DNA of 64,000 bases. Source: Rhodopseudomonas sp. BAL398. Its GTDB lineage: Bacteria > Pseudomonadota > Alphaproteobacteria > Rhizobiales > Xanthobacteraceae. Shown here piece by piece: positions 1 through 7,960 of this stretch. How positions within the stretch are numbered: position 1 is the first letter of the stretch; each line of letters opens with the position of its first letter. The notes below the pieces were generated by a model. It was not told the origin of the DNA. It saw nothing but the letters and a program-made list of their open reading frames with translations, and did not search any database. The stretch covers positions 682,001 through 746,000 of the forward strand of contig NZ_CP133111.1 of NCBI RefSeq assembly GCF_033001325.1, read 5' to 3'. A program made the translations under genes and the position numbers.

Positions 1-350
1 AGGGCTTCGAAGGCGGCCAGATGCCGTTGCATCGGCGCCTGCCGAAGCGTGGCTTCACCAACATCTTCCGGTTGGAATTCACCGAGATCAATCTCGACCG
101 GCTGCAGGAAGCGATCGACGCCAAGACCATCGACGGCGCCGCCACCATCAATGCCGAGGCATTGGTGAAGGCCGGCGTGATCCGTCGGGTCAAGGACGGC
201 GTGCGGCTTCTGGGCCGTGGCGCGGTGACGTCGAAGCTGACCATCGAGGTCCACGGCGCATCGAAAACCGCGATCGCCGCGGTCGAGAAGGCCGGCGGCA
301 CCGTGACGGTTCTCGCGCCGCCGAAGAAAGACGCCGGCGAGGCTGCGTAA
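1..350 (+). CDS. rplO: 50S ribosomal protein L15, C-terminal part (5' end cut by window)
   Basis: Component of the large ribosomal subunit that binds 23S rRNA late in assembly. The reading frame is open from the first complete codon (base 3) and reads [18 protein letters not shown], the conserved L15 segment. It continues through the L15 C-terminal domain ([15 protein letters not shown], then [22 protein letters not shown]) to a TAA at 348-350. The methionine at 21 is internal, so the gene is truncated only by the window edge. It is followed by secY after about 150 bp, the usual rplO-secY order of the spc operon. The assignment is from direct family recognition and gene order. Confidence 0.96.
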   Translation, partial: GFEGGQMPLHRRLPKRGFTNIFRLEFTEINLDRLQEAIDAKTIDGAATINAEALVKAGVIRRVKDGVRLLGRGAVTSKLTIEVHGASKTAIAAVEKAGGTVTVLAPPKKDAGEAA

Positions 351-362
351 CATCCGCGTCAT

Positions 363-380
363 CGCCTGTAAAAACAGGCG
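363..380 (+). promoter_or_regulatory. hairpin in the rplO-secY gap
   Basis: CGCCTGT and ACAGGCG form a perfect 7-bp stem around an AAAA loop, 13 bp after the rplO stop. No U-tract follows, so it is not a standard terminator. It could be an mRNA-processing or stabilising structure. Function is unknown. Confidence 0.35.
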
Positions 381-499
381 CCGGCGTGGCCGGGACGGTG
401 GATTTTTCGCCAGCCGCATACCAAATTGAAGTCCGGCGTTGACCGGATGACCCGCTGTCCGGGGCATCGCGGTGCGAGCGGCGCAGGAGAAAGCCGATT

Positions 500-1831
500 A
501 TGGTCTCTGCAGCAGAACAACTAGCGGCAAACCTCAATTTTTCGGCGCTCGGTAAAGCCGATGAGCTGAAGAAGCGCATTTGGTTCACCCTCGGCGCGCT
601 GCTGGTGTACCGGCTCGGGACCTACATTCCGCTTCCCGGCATCGATCCCAATATCTGGGAGCAGGTGTTCAAGTCGCAGGCGGGCGGCATTCTGGGCATG
701 TTCAACATGTTCGCCGGCGGCGGCATTCACCGCATGGCGATCTTTGCGCTGAACATCATGCCGTATATCTCGGCCTCGATCATCGTGCAGCTGCTGACGA
801 CGGTGTCGCCGCAGCTCGAAGCGCTGAAGAAAGAGGGCGAGTCGGGCCGCAAGACCCTCAACCAATATACCCGCTATCTGACGGTGCTGTTGGCCGCATT
901 CCAGTCCTACGGCATCGCCGTGGGCCTCGAAGGCGCCGGCAATGTCGTCTCCGATCCCGGCCTGTTCTTCCGGCTGTCGACCGCGATCACGCTGACCGGC
1001 GGCACCATGTTCCTGATGTGGCTGGGCGAGCAGATCACCTCGCGCGGCATCGGCAACGGCATCTCGCTGATCATTCTGGCGGGCATCGTCGCCGAATTGC
1101 CGTCAGCCCTGGCCAATATGCTCGAACTCGGGCGTCAGGGCGCGCTGTCCACCGGCTTGATCCTGGTGGTGCTGGTGATGGCCGTGGTTGTGATCGCCTT
1201 CATCGTGTTCATGGAGCGGGCGCAGCGCCGGCTGGTGATCCAGTATCCGAAGCGCCAGGTCGGCAACAAGATGTTCGAGGGCCAGTCCTCGCATCTGCCG
1301 CTGAAGCTCAACACCTCGGGCGTGATCCCGCCGATCTTCGCCTCGTCCTTGCTGCTGCTGCCGACCACGGTGGCGAATTTCAATGCCGGCAAGGGCCCGG
1401 AATGGTTTCAGTGGATCACCACTCAGCTCGGCCACGGCCGTCCGCTGTTCCTGATCATGTATCTGTCGTTGATCGTGTTCTTTGCCTTCTTCTATACGGC
1501 GATCGTGTTCAATCCGACCGAGACCGCCGACAATCTGAAGAAGCATGGTGGCTTCGTCCCGGGCATCCGGCCCGGTGAGCGCACCGCCGAATATATCGAT
1601 TATGTGTTGACCCGGATTACGGTGCTGGGCGCGGGCTATCTGGCGATCGTCTGTCTGATCCCCGAGATCCTGATTTCCTACGCCTCCGTTCCGTTCTATT
1701 TCGGCGGCACTTCGCTTCTGATCGTCGTCAGCGTGACGATGGATACTGTGGCTCAGGTCCAGGGCTATCTGTTGGCGCACCAATATGAAGGGTTGATCAG
1801 GAAGTCGAAGCTAAGGGGCCGCAAGAAATGA
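500..1831 (+). CDS. secY: Sec translocon channel subunit SecY
   Basis: Forms the protein-conducting channel of the inner membrane with SecE and SecG, and receives preproteins from SecA or the ribosome. The 443-residue product has the family length and about ten hydrophobic segments. It contains GLGTYIPLPG-type and GIGNGISLII signatures and the cytoplasmic loop FMERAQRRLVIQYPKRQ, which contacts SecA and ribosomes. A late segment reads NPTETADNLKKHGGFVPGIRPGERTA in shorter stretches typical of SecY. The ATG at 500 follows a CAGGAGA ribosome-binding site. The gene ends in an ATGA overlap with adk, implying translational coupling, and it is part of the ribosomal operon. Confidence 0.97.
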   Translation: MVSAAEQLAANLNFSALGKADELKKRIWFTLGALLVYRLGTYIPLPGIDPNIWEQVFKSQAGGILGMFNMFAGGGIHRMAIFALNIMPYISASIIVQLLTTVSPQLEALKKEGESGRKTLNQYTRYLTVLLAAFQSYGIAVGLEGAGNVVSDPGLFFRLSTAITLTGGTMFLMWLGEQITSRGIGNGISLIILAGIVAELPSALANMLELGRQGALSTGLILVVLVMAVVVIAFIVFMERAQRRLVIQYPKRQVGNKMFEGQSSHLPLKLNTSGVIPPIFASSLLLLPTTVANFNAGKGPEWFQWITTQLGHGRPLFLIMYLSLIVFFAFFYTAIVFNPTETADNLKKHGGFVPGIRPGERTAEYIDYVLTRITVLGAGYLAIVCLIPEILISYASVPFYFGGTSLLIVVSVTMDTVAQVQGYLLAHQYEGLIRKSKLRGRKK

Positions 1832-2880
1832 GATTGATCCTTCTCGGGCCGCCGGGGGCGGGCAAGGGAACGCAGGCATTACGACTCGTAGAGCGTTACG
1901 GCATCGTTCAACTCTCCACCGGGGAGATGCTGCGGGCCGCTGTCGCGGCCGCAACGCCGATCGGGCTGAAGGCCAAGGACGTCATGGCTGGCGGCGGGTT
2001 GGTGCCCGACGACGTCGTGGTCGGCATCATTTCGGATCGGCTCGATCAGCCCGATGCGGCCAAGGGATTCATCCTGGACGGCTTCCCGCGCACCGTGCCG
2101 CAGGCCGAGGCGCTCGATGCGCTGCTGAAGAACAAGCACATCAAGCTCGACGCCGTGGTCGAGTTGCGCGTCAATGAGAGCGCGCTGCTGCAGCGGGTCG
2201 AGACCCGGGTCGCCGAGATGAAGGCGCGTGGCGAGGCCGTTCGCGCCGACGACACCCCAGAAGTGCTGTCGAAGCGGCTGGCCAGCTATCGCAGCCAGAC
2301 CGAGCCGCTGATCCATTATTATTCCGAGCAGCGCAAGCTGCTCACCGTCGACGGCATGATGACCATCGAGCGCGTCACCGAGGAGATCGATCGGATCCTG
2401 TCGGCGATCGCCGCCACGGACGCTGCCAAGAAGGCCGCCGGCAAGACCCTGGCCGCCCGACGCACCTCGTCGGTCGTGAAGCGCGGCAAGCGACCGGGCG
2501 CCAAGCCGGCCAGTGCCGAATCGAAAGCGGCCAAGTCCAAGGTTGCCAAGAAAGCCGCGCCGAAAGCCGCCAAGGCAGCAAAAGCCAAGGTGGCCAAATC
2601 CAAGGTGGCCAAATCCAAGGGTGCCAAGCCCAAGGTGGCCAAGACCAAGACGGCCGAGTCGGCAGCCAAAAAGCCGGCGAAACCTGGCGTCGGGGCCAAG
2701 AAGCCTGCGAAAACCGCCAAAACTGCCCGAAAACCCGCAAAATCGGCGGCCAAACCGGCGAAGAAGCCGGTTGGCAAGGCGGCGGCCCGCCAGGCCGGTA
2801 CAGCGACCAAGACCTCGAAGACGGCCGGCAAGGCTGCAAAGAGCGCCAAAAAGGTCACGAAAAAGCGAGCTAAGGCCTAG
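1828..2880 (+). CDS. adk: adenylate kinase with long lysine/alanine-rich C-terminal tail
   Basis: Catalyses ATP + AMP = 2 ADP in the cytoplasm. Residues 1-193 are a complete short-LID adenylate kinase: P-loop GPPGAGKGT at 7-15, AMP-binding STGEMLRAAV, DGFPRT, and a LID region lacking the zinc-finger insert. From about residue 195 to 350 the protein continues as an AKPAK/KVAKSK-type lysine- and alanine-rich tail resembling histone H1 or bacterial H1-like proteins. The frame has no stop between the two parts, and the DNA carries internal AAGGTGGCCAAATCC repeats. The usual enzyme is 190-220 residues, so the tail is an unusual fusion; nucleic-acid binding is inferred from composition only. Its ATG overlaps the secY stop. 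Confidence 0.93.
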   Translation: MRLILLGPPGAGKGTQALRLVERYGIVQLSTGEMLRAAVAAATPIGLKAKDVMAGGGLVPDDVVVGIISDRLDQPDAAKGFILDGFPRTVPQAEALDALLKNKHIKLDAVVELRVNESALLQRVETRVAEMKARGEAVRADDTPEVLSKRLASYRSQTEPLIHYYSEQRKLLTVDGMMTIERVTEEIDRILSAIAATDAAKKAAGKTLAARRTSSVVKRGKRPGAKPASAESKAAKSKVAKKAAPKAAKAAKAKVAKSKVAKSKGAKPKVAKTKTAESAAKKPAKPGVGAKKPAKTAKTARKPAKSAAKPAKKPVGKAAARQAGTATKTSKTAGKAAKSAKKVTKKRAKA

Positions 2881-3063
2881 AGTCGGTTGACGAAACGAGT
2901 TGGAATCCGTTAATAGGGCCGGTATCCCGTCGGATAGTTTTTGACGATGCCGGGCCCCATATAACCAAGGGGAAGGGCGTCGTGTTCGCGTTTGCGGACA
3001 TGGGCGCCCCGAAAATTGCGACAAACAGCCGGCCGCAAAGGTTCGGCGACAGGAGAGAAGTCT

Positions 3064-3432
3064 GTGGCCCGTATAGCCGGTGTGAACATTCCGACCAACA
3101 AGCGCGTGCTGATCGCGCTGCAGTACATTCATGGCATCGGCCAGAAGAACGCGGCCGAGATCGTCGAAAAGGTGAAGATCCCCGTCGAGCGGCGCGTCAA
3201 TCAGCTGAGCGACCAGGAAGTGTTGCAGATCCGTGAAGTGATCGACCGCGACTATATGGTCGAGGGCGATCTGCGGCGCGAGACCGGCATGAACATCAAG
3301 CGTCTGATGGATCTCGGCTGCTATCGCGGCCTGCGTCATCGTCGCGGTCTGCCGGTCCACGGTCAGCGTACCCATACCAATGCGCGTACGCGCAAGGGTC
3401 CGGCCAAGTCGATCGCCGGTAAGAAGAAGTAA
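3064..3432 (+). CDS. rpsM: 30S ribosomal protein S13
   Basis: Head protein of the small subunit that contacts the P-site tRNA and the intersubunit bridge. The GTG at 3064 is chosen because it gives the standard 122-residue protein starting [15 protein letters not shown] and has an AGGAGAG site about ten bases upstream. An upstream ATG in the same frame would add a non-conserved leader. The helix-two-turns-helix segment [16 protein letters not shown] and the basic end [19 protein letters not shown] are typical. It lies 183 bp behind adk and opens the rpsM-rpsK-rpoA-rplQ segment. Confidence 0.96.
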   Translation: MARIAGVNIPTNKRVLIALQYIHGIGQKNAAEIVEKVKIPVERRVNQLSDQEVLQIREVIDRDYMVEGDLRRETGMNIKRLMDLGCYRGLRHRRGLPVHGQRTHTNARTRKGPAKSIAGKKK

Positions 3433-3439
3433 TTTAGCT

Positions 3440-3511
3440 GGCGCATGGCGAATGGTGTTTGGCGGGTAGGGGTAACTCTATTCGCCACGCACTTTTTGCC
3501 ACTCGCCATTT
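3440..3511. repeat. intergenic inverted-repeat element between rpsM and rpsK
   Basis: TGGCGCATGGCGAATGGTG-type sequence is followed by ATTCGCCACGCAC...GCCACTCGCCATT, an imperfect inverted repeat of the GGCGAATGG/CCATTCGCC kind. It fills most of the 132-bp gap between two ribosomal-protein genes and contains no gene. Judged as an intergenic repeat by its structure; copy number elsewhere cannot be seen here. Confidence 0.5.
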
Positions 3512-3564
3512 TGGTGTAGCCGCTGGCATTACGGCGGCGTTGAGATCACAGGAAAGGTTTTGAG

Positions 3565-3954
3565 ATGGCCAAGGAAGCCGCCCGCATCCGTCGCCGCGAA
3601 CGCAAGAACATCGCGTCCGGCATTGCGCATGTGAATTCGTCGTTCAACAACACGACCATCACCATCACCGACGCGCAGGGCAATGCCATTGCGTGGTCGT
3701 CGGCCGGCACGATGGGTTTCAAGGGTTCGCGCAAATCGACCCCCTATGCGGCGCAGGTTGCCGCCGAAGACGTCTCCAAGAAGGCGCAAGAGCACGGCAT
3801 GCGCACCCTGGAAGTCGAAGTCGCCGGTCCGGGTTCGGGCCGCGAATCGGCGCTGCGCGCTCTGCAGGCTTCGGGCTTCACGGTGACCTCGATTCGCGAT
3901 GTCACCACGATCCCGCATAATGGCTGCCGCCCGCGCAAGCGTCGGCGCGTCTGA
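3565..3954 (+). CDS. rpsK: 30S ribosomal protein S11
   Basis: Platform protein of the small subunit, near the mRNA exit path. The 129-residue product carries [18 protein letters not shown] near the N-terminus, [17 protein letters not shown] in the centre and the conserved end [14 protein letters not shown]. The ATG at 3565 follows an AGGAAAGG site. It sits between rpsM and rpoA, as in most bacteria. Confidence 0.97.
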   Translation: MAKEAARIRRRERKNIASGIAHVNSSFNNTTITITDAQGNAIAWSSAGTMGFKGSRKSTPYAAQVAAEDVSKKAQEHGMRTLEVEVAGPGSGRESALRALQASGFTVTSIRDVTTIPHNGCRPRKRRRV

Positions 3955-3960
3955 TATTTG

Positions 3961-3995
3961 GCCCGCTGGCAGCCCGGCTGCCGGCGGCTTTTTTC
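3961..3995 (+). terminator. intrinsic terminator or attenuator between rpsK and rpoA
   Basis: GCCCGCTGGCAGCC pairs with GGCTGCCGGCGGC (one mismatch or bulge) and is followed by TTTTTT. The structure lies 6 bp after the rpsK stop. It could partly terminate and so adjust rpoA and rplQ dosage relative to the upstream ribosomal genes. Confidence 0.6.
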
Positions 3996-4049
3996 GATGT
4001 TATCGCGCGGACTGCTCCGCGATCTCCAAAGCCAGAGATTTTGATTGGC

Positions 4050-5081
4050 ATGGGTGAAACAGTGACGATCCAGAAGAATTGGCAAGAGCTCATTCGACCG
4101 AACAAGCTTGTGGTGACGCCGGGTAGCGATCCGACCCGCTTTGCGACCCTGGTCGCCGAGCCGCTCGAACGCGGCTTCGGACAGACGCTCGGCAACGCGC
4201 TGCGGCGCGTGCTGCTGTCGTCGCTGCAGGGGGCTGCGGTGCAGTCGGTGCAGATCGACGGCGTGCTGCACGAGTTCTCCTCGATCGCCGGCGTGCGCGA
4301 AGACGTCACCGACATCGTGCTGAACATCAAGGACATCTCGATCAAGATGCAGGGCGAAGGCCCCAAGCGCATGGTCGTGAAGAAGTCCGGTCCGGGCGCC
4401 GTCACCGCCGGTGACATCCAGACCGTCGGCGATGTCGTGGTGCTCAATCCCGACCTGCAGCTCTGCACGCTCGACGAGGGCGCCGAGATCCGCATGGAAT
4501 TCACCGTCGCGTCCGGCAAGGGCTATGTCGCCGCCGACCGCAACCGTCCCGAGGACGCGCCGATCGGGCTGATCCCGGTCGACAGCCTGTTCTCCCCGGT
4601 TCGCAAGGTCTCCTACAAGGTCGAGAACACCCGCGAGGGTCAGATCCTCGATTACGACAAGCTGACCATGGCGATCGAGACCAATGGCGGCATCACGCCG
4701 GACGACGCGGTCGCCTATGCGGCGCGCATCCTGCAGGATCAGCTCAACGTCTTCGTCAACTTCGAAGAGCCGCGCAAGGAAGTCACCCAGGAGATCATTC
4801 CGGATCTCGCCTTCAACCCCGCCTTCCTCAAGAAGGTCGACGAGTTGGAGCTGTCGGTGCGTTCGGCGAACTGCCTGAAGAACGACAACATCGTCTATAT
4901 CGGCGATCTGGTGCAGAAGTCGGAAGCCGAAATGCTGCGGACCCCGAATTTCGGCCGCAAGTCGCTCAACGAGATCAAGGAAGTGCTGGCCCAGATGGGT
5001 CTGCATCTCGGCATGGAAGTGCCGGGCTGGCCGCCGGAAAACATCGACGAGCTCGCCAAGCGCTTCGAGGATCACTACTAA
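4050..5081 (+). CDS. rpoA: DNA-directed RNA polymerase subunit alpha
   Basis: Scaffold subunit whose N-terminal domain dimerises to assemble RNA polymerase, and whose C-terminal domain binds UP elements and activators. The start at 4050 gives [20 protein letters not shown] and 343 residues, the usual alphaproteobacterial length. An ATG at 4041 and a GTG at 4062 are alternatives. The N-terminal domain includes [19 protein letters not shown]; the C-terminal helix-hairpin-helix region includes [14 protein letters not shown]. The rplQ gene follows after a repeat-filled gap. Confidence 0.97.
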   Translation: MGETVTIQKNWQELIRPNKLVVTPGSDPTRFATLVAEPLERGFGQTLGNALRRVLLSSLQGAAVQSVQIDGVLHEFSSIAGVREDVTDIVLNIKDISIKMQGEGPKRMVVKKSGPGAVTAGDIQTVGDVVVLNPDLQLCTLDEGAEIRMEFTVASGKGYVAADRNRPEDAPIGLIPVDSLFSPVRKVSYKVENTREGQILDYDKLTMAIETNGGITPDDAVAYAARILQDQLNVFVNFEEPRKEVTQEIIPDLAFNPAFLKKVDELELSVRSANCLKNDNIVYIGDLVQKSEAEMLRTPNFGRKSLNEIKEVLAQMGLHLGMEVPGWPPENIDELAKRFEDHY

Positions 5082-5089
5082 GCGAGGCT

Positions 5090-5203
5090 CTTCACCTCTC
5101 CCCTGCGGGGAGAGGTCGGCCGCGCAGCGGTCGGGTGAGGGGGCTCTTCCTGCTTGCATGAAGAGACCCAAACCTTCTCCCCAGAGGAGAGGGAATAAGC
5201 AAC
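5090..5203. repeat. CTCTCCCC-type intergenic repeat between rpoA and rplQ
   Basis: CCTCTCCCC-TGC-GGGGAGAGG (5095-5115) is a perfect 9-bp-arm hairpin, followed by GGTCGGCCGCGCAGCGGTC, GGGTGAGGGGG and a second CTTCTCCCC...GAGAGGG unit. Related sequence recurs at 6643-6690 and 9382-9530, marking a dispersed repeat family. Confidence 0.7.
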
Positions 5204-5278
5204 GATTGGGCGAACGCAGGCAGCCCACCTGAAACATGTCCGACGAACCGTCGGGACCAACTGAAGCGAGACAATATC

Positions 5279-5692
5279 ATGCGTCACGGCAAGGTTCATC
5301 GGAAACTCAACCGCACCGCCGAGCATCGCAAGGCGATGTTTGCCAATATGTGCGCGTCGCTGATCAAGCACGAGCAGATCGTCACCACGCTGCCGAAGGC
5401 CAAGGAGCTCCGCCCGATCGTGGAGAAGCTGGTCACGCTCGGCAAGAAGGGCGGGCTGCATCTGCGCCGCCAGGCGATCAGCGAAATGAAGGATCAGGAT
5501 CAGGTCCGCAAACTGTTCGACGTCATCGCCAAGCGCTATGCCGATCGCCAGGGCGGCTACACCCGCATCATCAAGGCCGGCTTCCGCTACGGCGACAACG
5601 CCCCGATGGCGGTGATCGAATTCGTCGACCGCGACGTCGACGCCAAGGGCCTCGATTCCGGCCCGGCCCAGGGCAGCGCCGCGACGGCCTAA
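5279..5692 (+). CDS. rplQ: 50S ribosomal protein L17
   Basis: Large-subunit protein near the tunnel exit. The 137-residue product begins [20 protein letters not shown] and has the conserved segment [20 protein letters not shown], followed by [27 protein letters not shown]. It is the last gene of the ribosomal block, and the terminator at 5716-5746 follows directly. Confidence 0.96.
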   Translation: MRHGKVHRKLNRTAEHRKAMFANMCASLIKHEQIVTTLPKAKELRPIVEKLVTLGKKGGLHLRRQAISEMKDQDQVRKLFDVIAKRYADRQGGYTRIIKAGFRYGDNAPMAVIEFVDRDVDAKGLDSGPAQGSAATA

Positions 5693-5715
5693 GCCTTCGG
5701 CGATCGAATTTTCCG

Positions 5716-5746
5716 AAAAAGCGGCGCCCCAAGCGCCGCTTTTTTA
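5716..5746 (+). terminator. intrinsic terminator of the ribosomal operon
   Basis: AAAAGCGGCGC (5717-5727) pairs perfectly with GCGCCGCTTTT (5733-5743) across a CCCAA loop and runs into a T-tract (TTTTTTATT). It lies 24 bp after the rplQ stop. Confidence 0.9.
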
Positions 5747-5829
5747 TTGGGCGCGCGGGAAAGCCTGTGGCGGGATTGCGATGCGCCAAAGGCGCACGAT
5801 ATCTGCTCCATCCGCATTGGAGATCGCCC

Positions 5830-6624
5830 ATGAAAATCGACCTGTCTGGAAAGACCGCGCTGGTTACCGGATCCACCTCCGGGATCGGCCACGCCATTGC
5901 GCTCGGGCTCGCCGGCGCCGGCGCCGATATCGTCGTCAATGGCCGCAGCCAGGACCGGGTTGATCACGCCGTCGCGGCGATCGCCAAATCGGCGCCCGGC
6001 CGCAAGATCATCGGCGTGGCCGCCGACGTCTCCACCGCCGACGGCTGCGACGCCGTGGTCACGGCATTTCCCGACGTCGATATCCTGATCAACAACACCG
6101 GCATTTTCGAACCCAAGCCGTTTTTCGACATCCCGGACGAGGACTGGACCCGGTTCTTCGACGTCAATGTGATGAGCGGCATCCGGCTGTCGCGGGCCTT
6201 CATGCCGGCGATGCTGGCGCGCAATTGGGGCCGCATCGTTTTCATCGCCTCGGAATCCGCGATCATGATTCCAAAGGAAATGATCCATTACGGCATGACC
6301 AAAACCGCGCAGCTGGCGGTGTCGCGCGGCCTGGCAGAAATGACCCGCGGCACCGCGGTGACGGTGAATGCCGTGCTGCCGGGCCCGACGATGTCGGAGG
6401 GCGTCGAGACTTTCGTGGCCGATCTGGCCAAGCAGAACGGCCAGTCCGAACAGGAGGCCGCGGCGAATTTTATCAAGCAGCACCGGCCGGGCTCGCTGAT
6501 CCAGCGCTTCGCCAGCGTCGAGGAGGTCGCCAATATGGTGGTCTATGTCAGCTCGAAAGAGGCCTCCGCCACCAACGGCGCCGCGCTGCGCGTCGAGGGC
6601 GGGCTGATCCAGACGATTGCGTAG
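5830..6624 (+). CDS. SDR family NAD(P)-dependent oxidoreductase
   Basis: Classical short-chain dehydrogenase/reductase of 264 residues; the substrate is unknown. The start ATG at 5830 gives MKIDLSGKTALVTGSTSGIG, with the cofactor glycine motif TGSTSGIG at residues 11-18. The structural motif appears as INNTGIFE (a variant of NNAG). The active site includes a serine in FIASESA and the pair YGMTK. LPGPTMSEGVETF follows as the usual post-catalytic loop. It has its own context behind the ribosomal terminator. Family assignment is firm; pathway is not known. Confidence 0.88.
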   Translation: MKIDLSGKTALVTGSTSGIGHAIALGLAGAGADIVVNGRSQDRVDHAVAAIAKSAPGRKIIGVAADVSTADGCDAVVTAFPDVDILINNTGIFEPKPFFDIPDEDWTRFFDVNVMSGIRLSRAFMPAMLARNWGRIVFIASESAIMIPKEMIHYGMTKTAQLAVSRGLAEMTRGTAVTVNAVLPGPTMSEGVETFVADLAKQNGQSEQEAAANFIKQHRPGSLIQRFASVEEVANMVVYVSSKEASATNGAALRVEGGLIQTIA

Positions 6625-6642
6625 TCCACTCACCGTCCGCGG

Positions 6643-6690
6643 CGCCCCCATCCCTCCCTCGCAAGCGGGGGAGAGCGGGGGTGGGGGAAG
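6643..6690. repeat. short CTCCCTCGCAAGCGGGGGAG-type repeat
   Basis: CCTCCCTCGCAAGCGGGGGAG followed by GCGGGGGTGGGGGAA is a degenerate copy of the repeat type at 5090-5203, lying between two convergent genes. Confidence 0.5.
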
Positions 6691-6709
6691 CGGCGGCCAG
6701 GACGCTCGT

Positions 6710-7726
6710 TCAGTCCCAGCCTTCCAGCACGATCTTGCCGACCGACTTTCCGCTCTCCAGCAGCGCGTGGGCTTTCTTCAGGTTCGCCGCGTTGATGGTG
6801 CCGAAAGTCTGCTCCAGCGTGGTGCGCAAGACGCCCTTGTCGATCAGATCGGCGACGTCGTTCAACAGATGATGCTGCGCGATCATGTCGGCGGTCTCGT
6901 AGGAGCTGCGGGCGAACATCGCCTCCCAGTGCAGCGACGCCGACTTCGCCTTCAGGGGCATCGCATTCAGCGTGGAGGGATCATCGATCAGCGCGATCTT
7001 GCCCTGCGGCGCCAGAATCTCCACCAGCGCCGGAAAATGCTGCTCGGTGCCGGTGAGGCTGGCGACCAGCGCCACCGGCGGCAGCTTCAGCGCCTCGATC
7101 TGCGGCTGCATCGGCTGGCTGTGATCGATCACCGCATGGGCGCCGAGCTCGAGGCACCATTTGGTGGTCTGCGGCCGCGACGCGGTGGCGACGATGCTGA
7201 GCCCGGTCAGCCGGCGTGCCAGCTGGATCAGGATCGAGCCGACACCGCCGGCGCCGCCGACGATCAGCAGCGTGCGCGGATCGAAACTCTTGCCGGGCGC
7301 GACGCCGAGCCGGTCGAACAGCAGTTCCCAGGCGGTGATCGAGGTCAGCGGCAGCGCGGCGGCCTGGGCGAAGGACAGCGTCTCAGGCTTGCGTCCGACG
7401 ATGCGCTCATCAACCAGATGAAACTCCGAATTGGTGCCCTGGCGCAGCACCGAGCCGGCGTAGAACACCTCGTCGCCGGGCCGGAATAGCGTCACTTCGG
7501 ACCCCACCGCCTCGACGATGCCGGCGGCGTCGTAGCCGAGAATCTTGGTCTGGCCCGCGGGCGGCGCGGCGCGGTTGCGGACCTTGAAATCCACCGGATT
7601 GACCGACACCGCCTTGACGGCGACGCGCAGATCGCGCGGCTTCGGCTCCGGCTTGGGGGCATCGACATCGATCAATGCATCGGGGGCGTCGATCGGAAGC
7701 GATTTCTGGTAGCCAACGGCCTTCAT
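6710..7726 (-). CDS. zinc-type alcohol dehydrogenase-like / quinone oxidoreductase family protein (MDR superfamily)
   Basis: Medium-chain NAD(P)H-dependent oxidoreductase of 338 residues. The start at 7726 (MKAVGYQKSLPID) has a GAGGAGA site just upstream; a longer frame to 7831 lacks conservation-like sequence. The GroES-like N-terminal part includes VKAVSVNPVDFKVR and ILGYDAAGIVEAVG; the Rossmann part has LLIVGGAGGVGSILIQLAR. Catalytic-zinc cysteines of true alcohol dehydrogenases are not evident, so a quinone- or enone-reductase activity is more likely. It is convergent with the SDR gene and divergent from the protease gene. Confidence 0.85.
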   Translation of the reverse strand: MKAVGYQKSLPIDAPDALIDVDAPKPEPKPRDLRVAVKAVSVNPVDFKVRNRAAPPAGQTKILGYDAAGIVEAVGSEVTLFRPGDEVFYAGSVLRQGTNSEFHLVDERIVGRKPETLSFAQAAALPLTSITAWELLFDRLGVAPGKSFDPRTLLIVGGAGGVGSILIQLARRLTGLSIVATASRPQTTKWCLELGAHAVIDHSQPMQPQIEALKLPPVALVASLTGTEQHFPALVEILAPQGKIALIDDPSTLNAMPLKAKSASLHWEAMFARSSYETADMIAQHHLLNDVADLIDKGVLRTTLEQTFGTINAANLKKAHALLESGKSVGKIVLEGWD

Positions 7727-7960
7727 GCGCGCAGTTCTCCTCATTGGTCCGGCAATCCGCCGGCGTTCCGTCCTAGCTGACAGCTCAGGCCCGAATTGCA
7801 AGCGTTGCAGCGCGCGGAATGGCGCGACCACGCAGGATTGATCCGCTGGCGCCGGGCTTGGTTGGCCCCGCGGAGGCGATCCGGCGGCCGCCGCGACTTC
7901 TATTTGCGCGGCGAGGGGCCTATATATCGGGTCAAATCAACCCAGCGGAATCATCGCCTC

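Noticed and set aside
1879-3375. Long minus-strand open frame of 498 residues over adk and rpsM
   Set aside because: Low-complexity shadow of the Lys/Ala-rich adk tail; the plus-strand genes are certain and the minus frame has no recognisable domain.
3744-5237. Minus-strand open frame of 497 residues over rpsK and rpoA
   Set aside because: Antisense to two well-established genes and without any family motif.
5236-5829. In-frame extension joining the rplQ region to the SDR gene
   Set aside because: The frame is open by chance through rplQ in another reading frame and crosses the terminator; the SDR start at 5830 fits the family.
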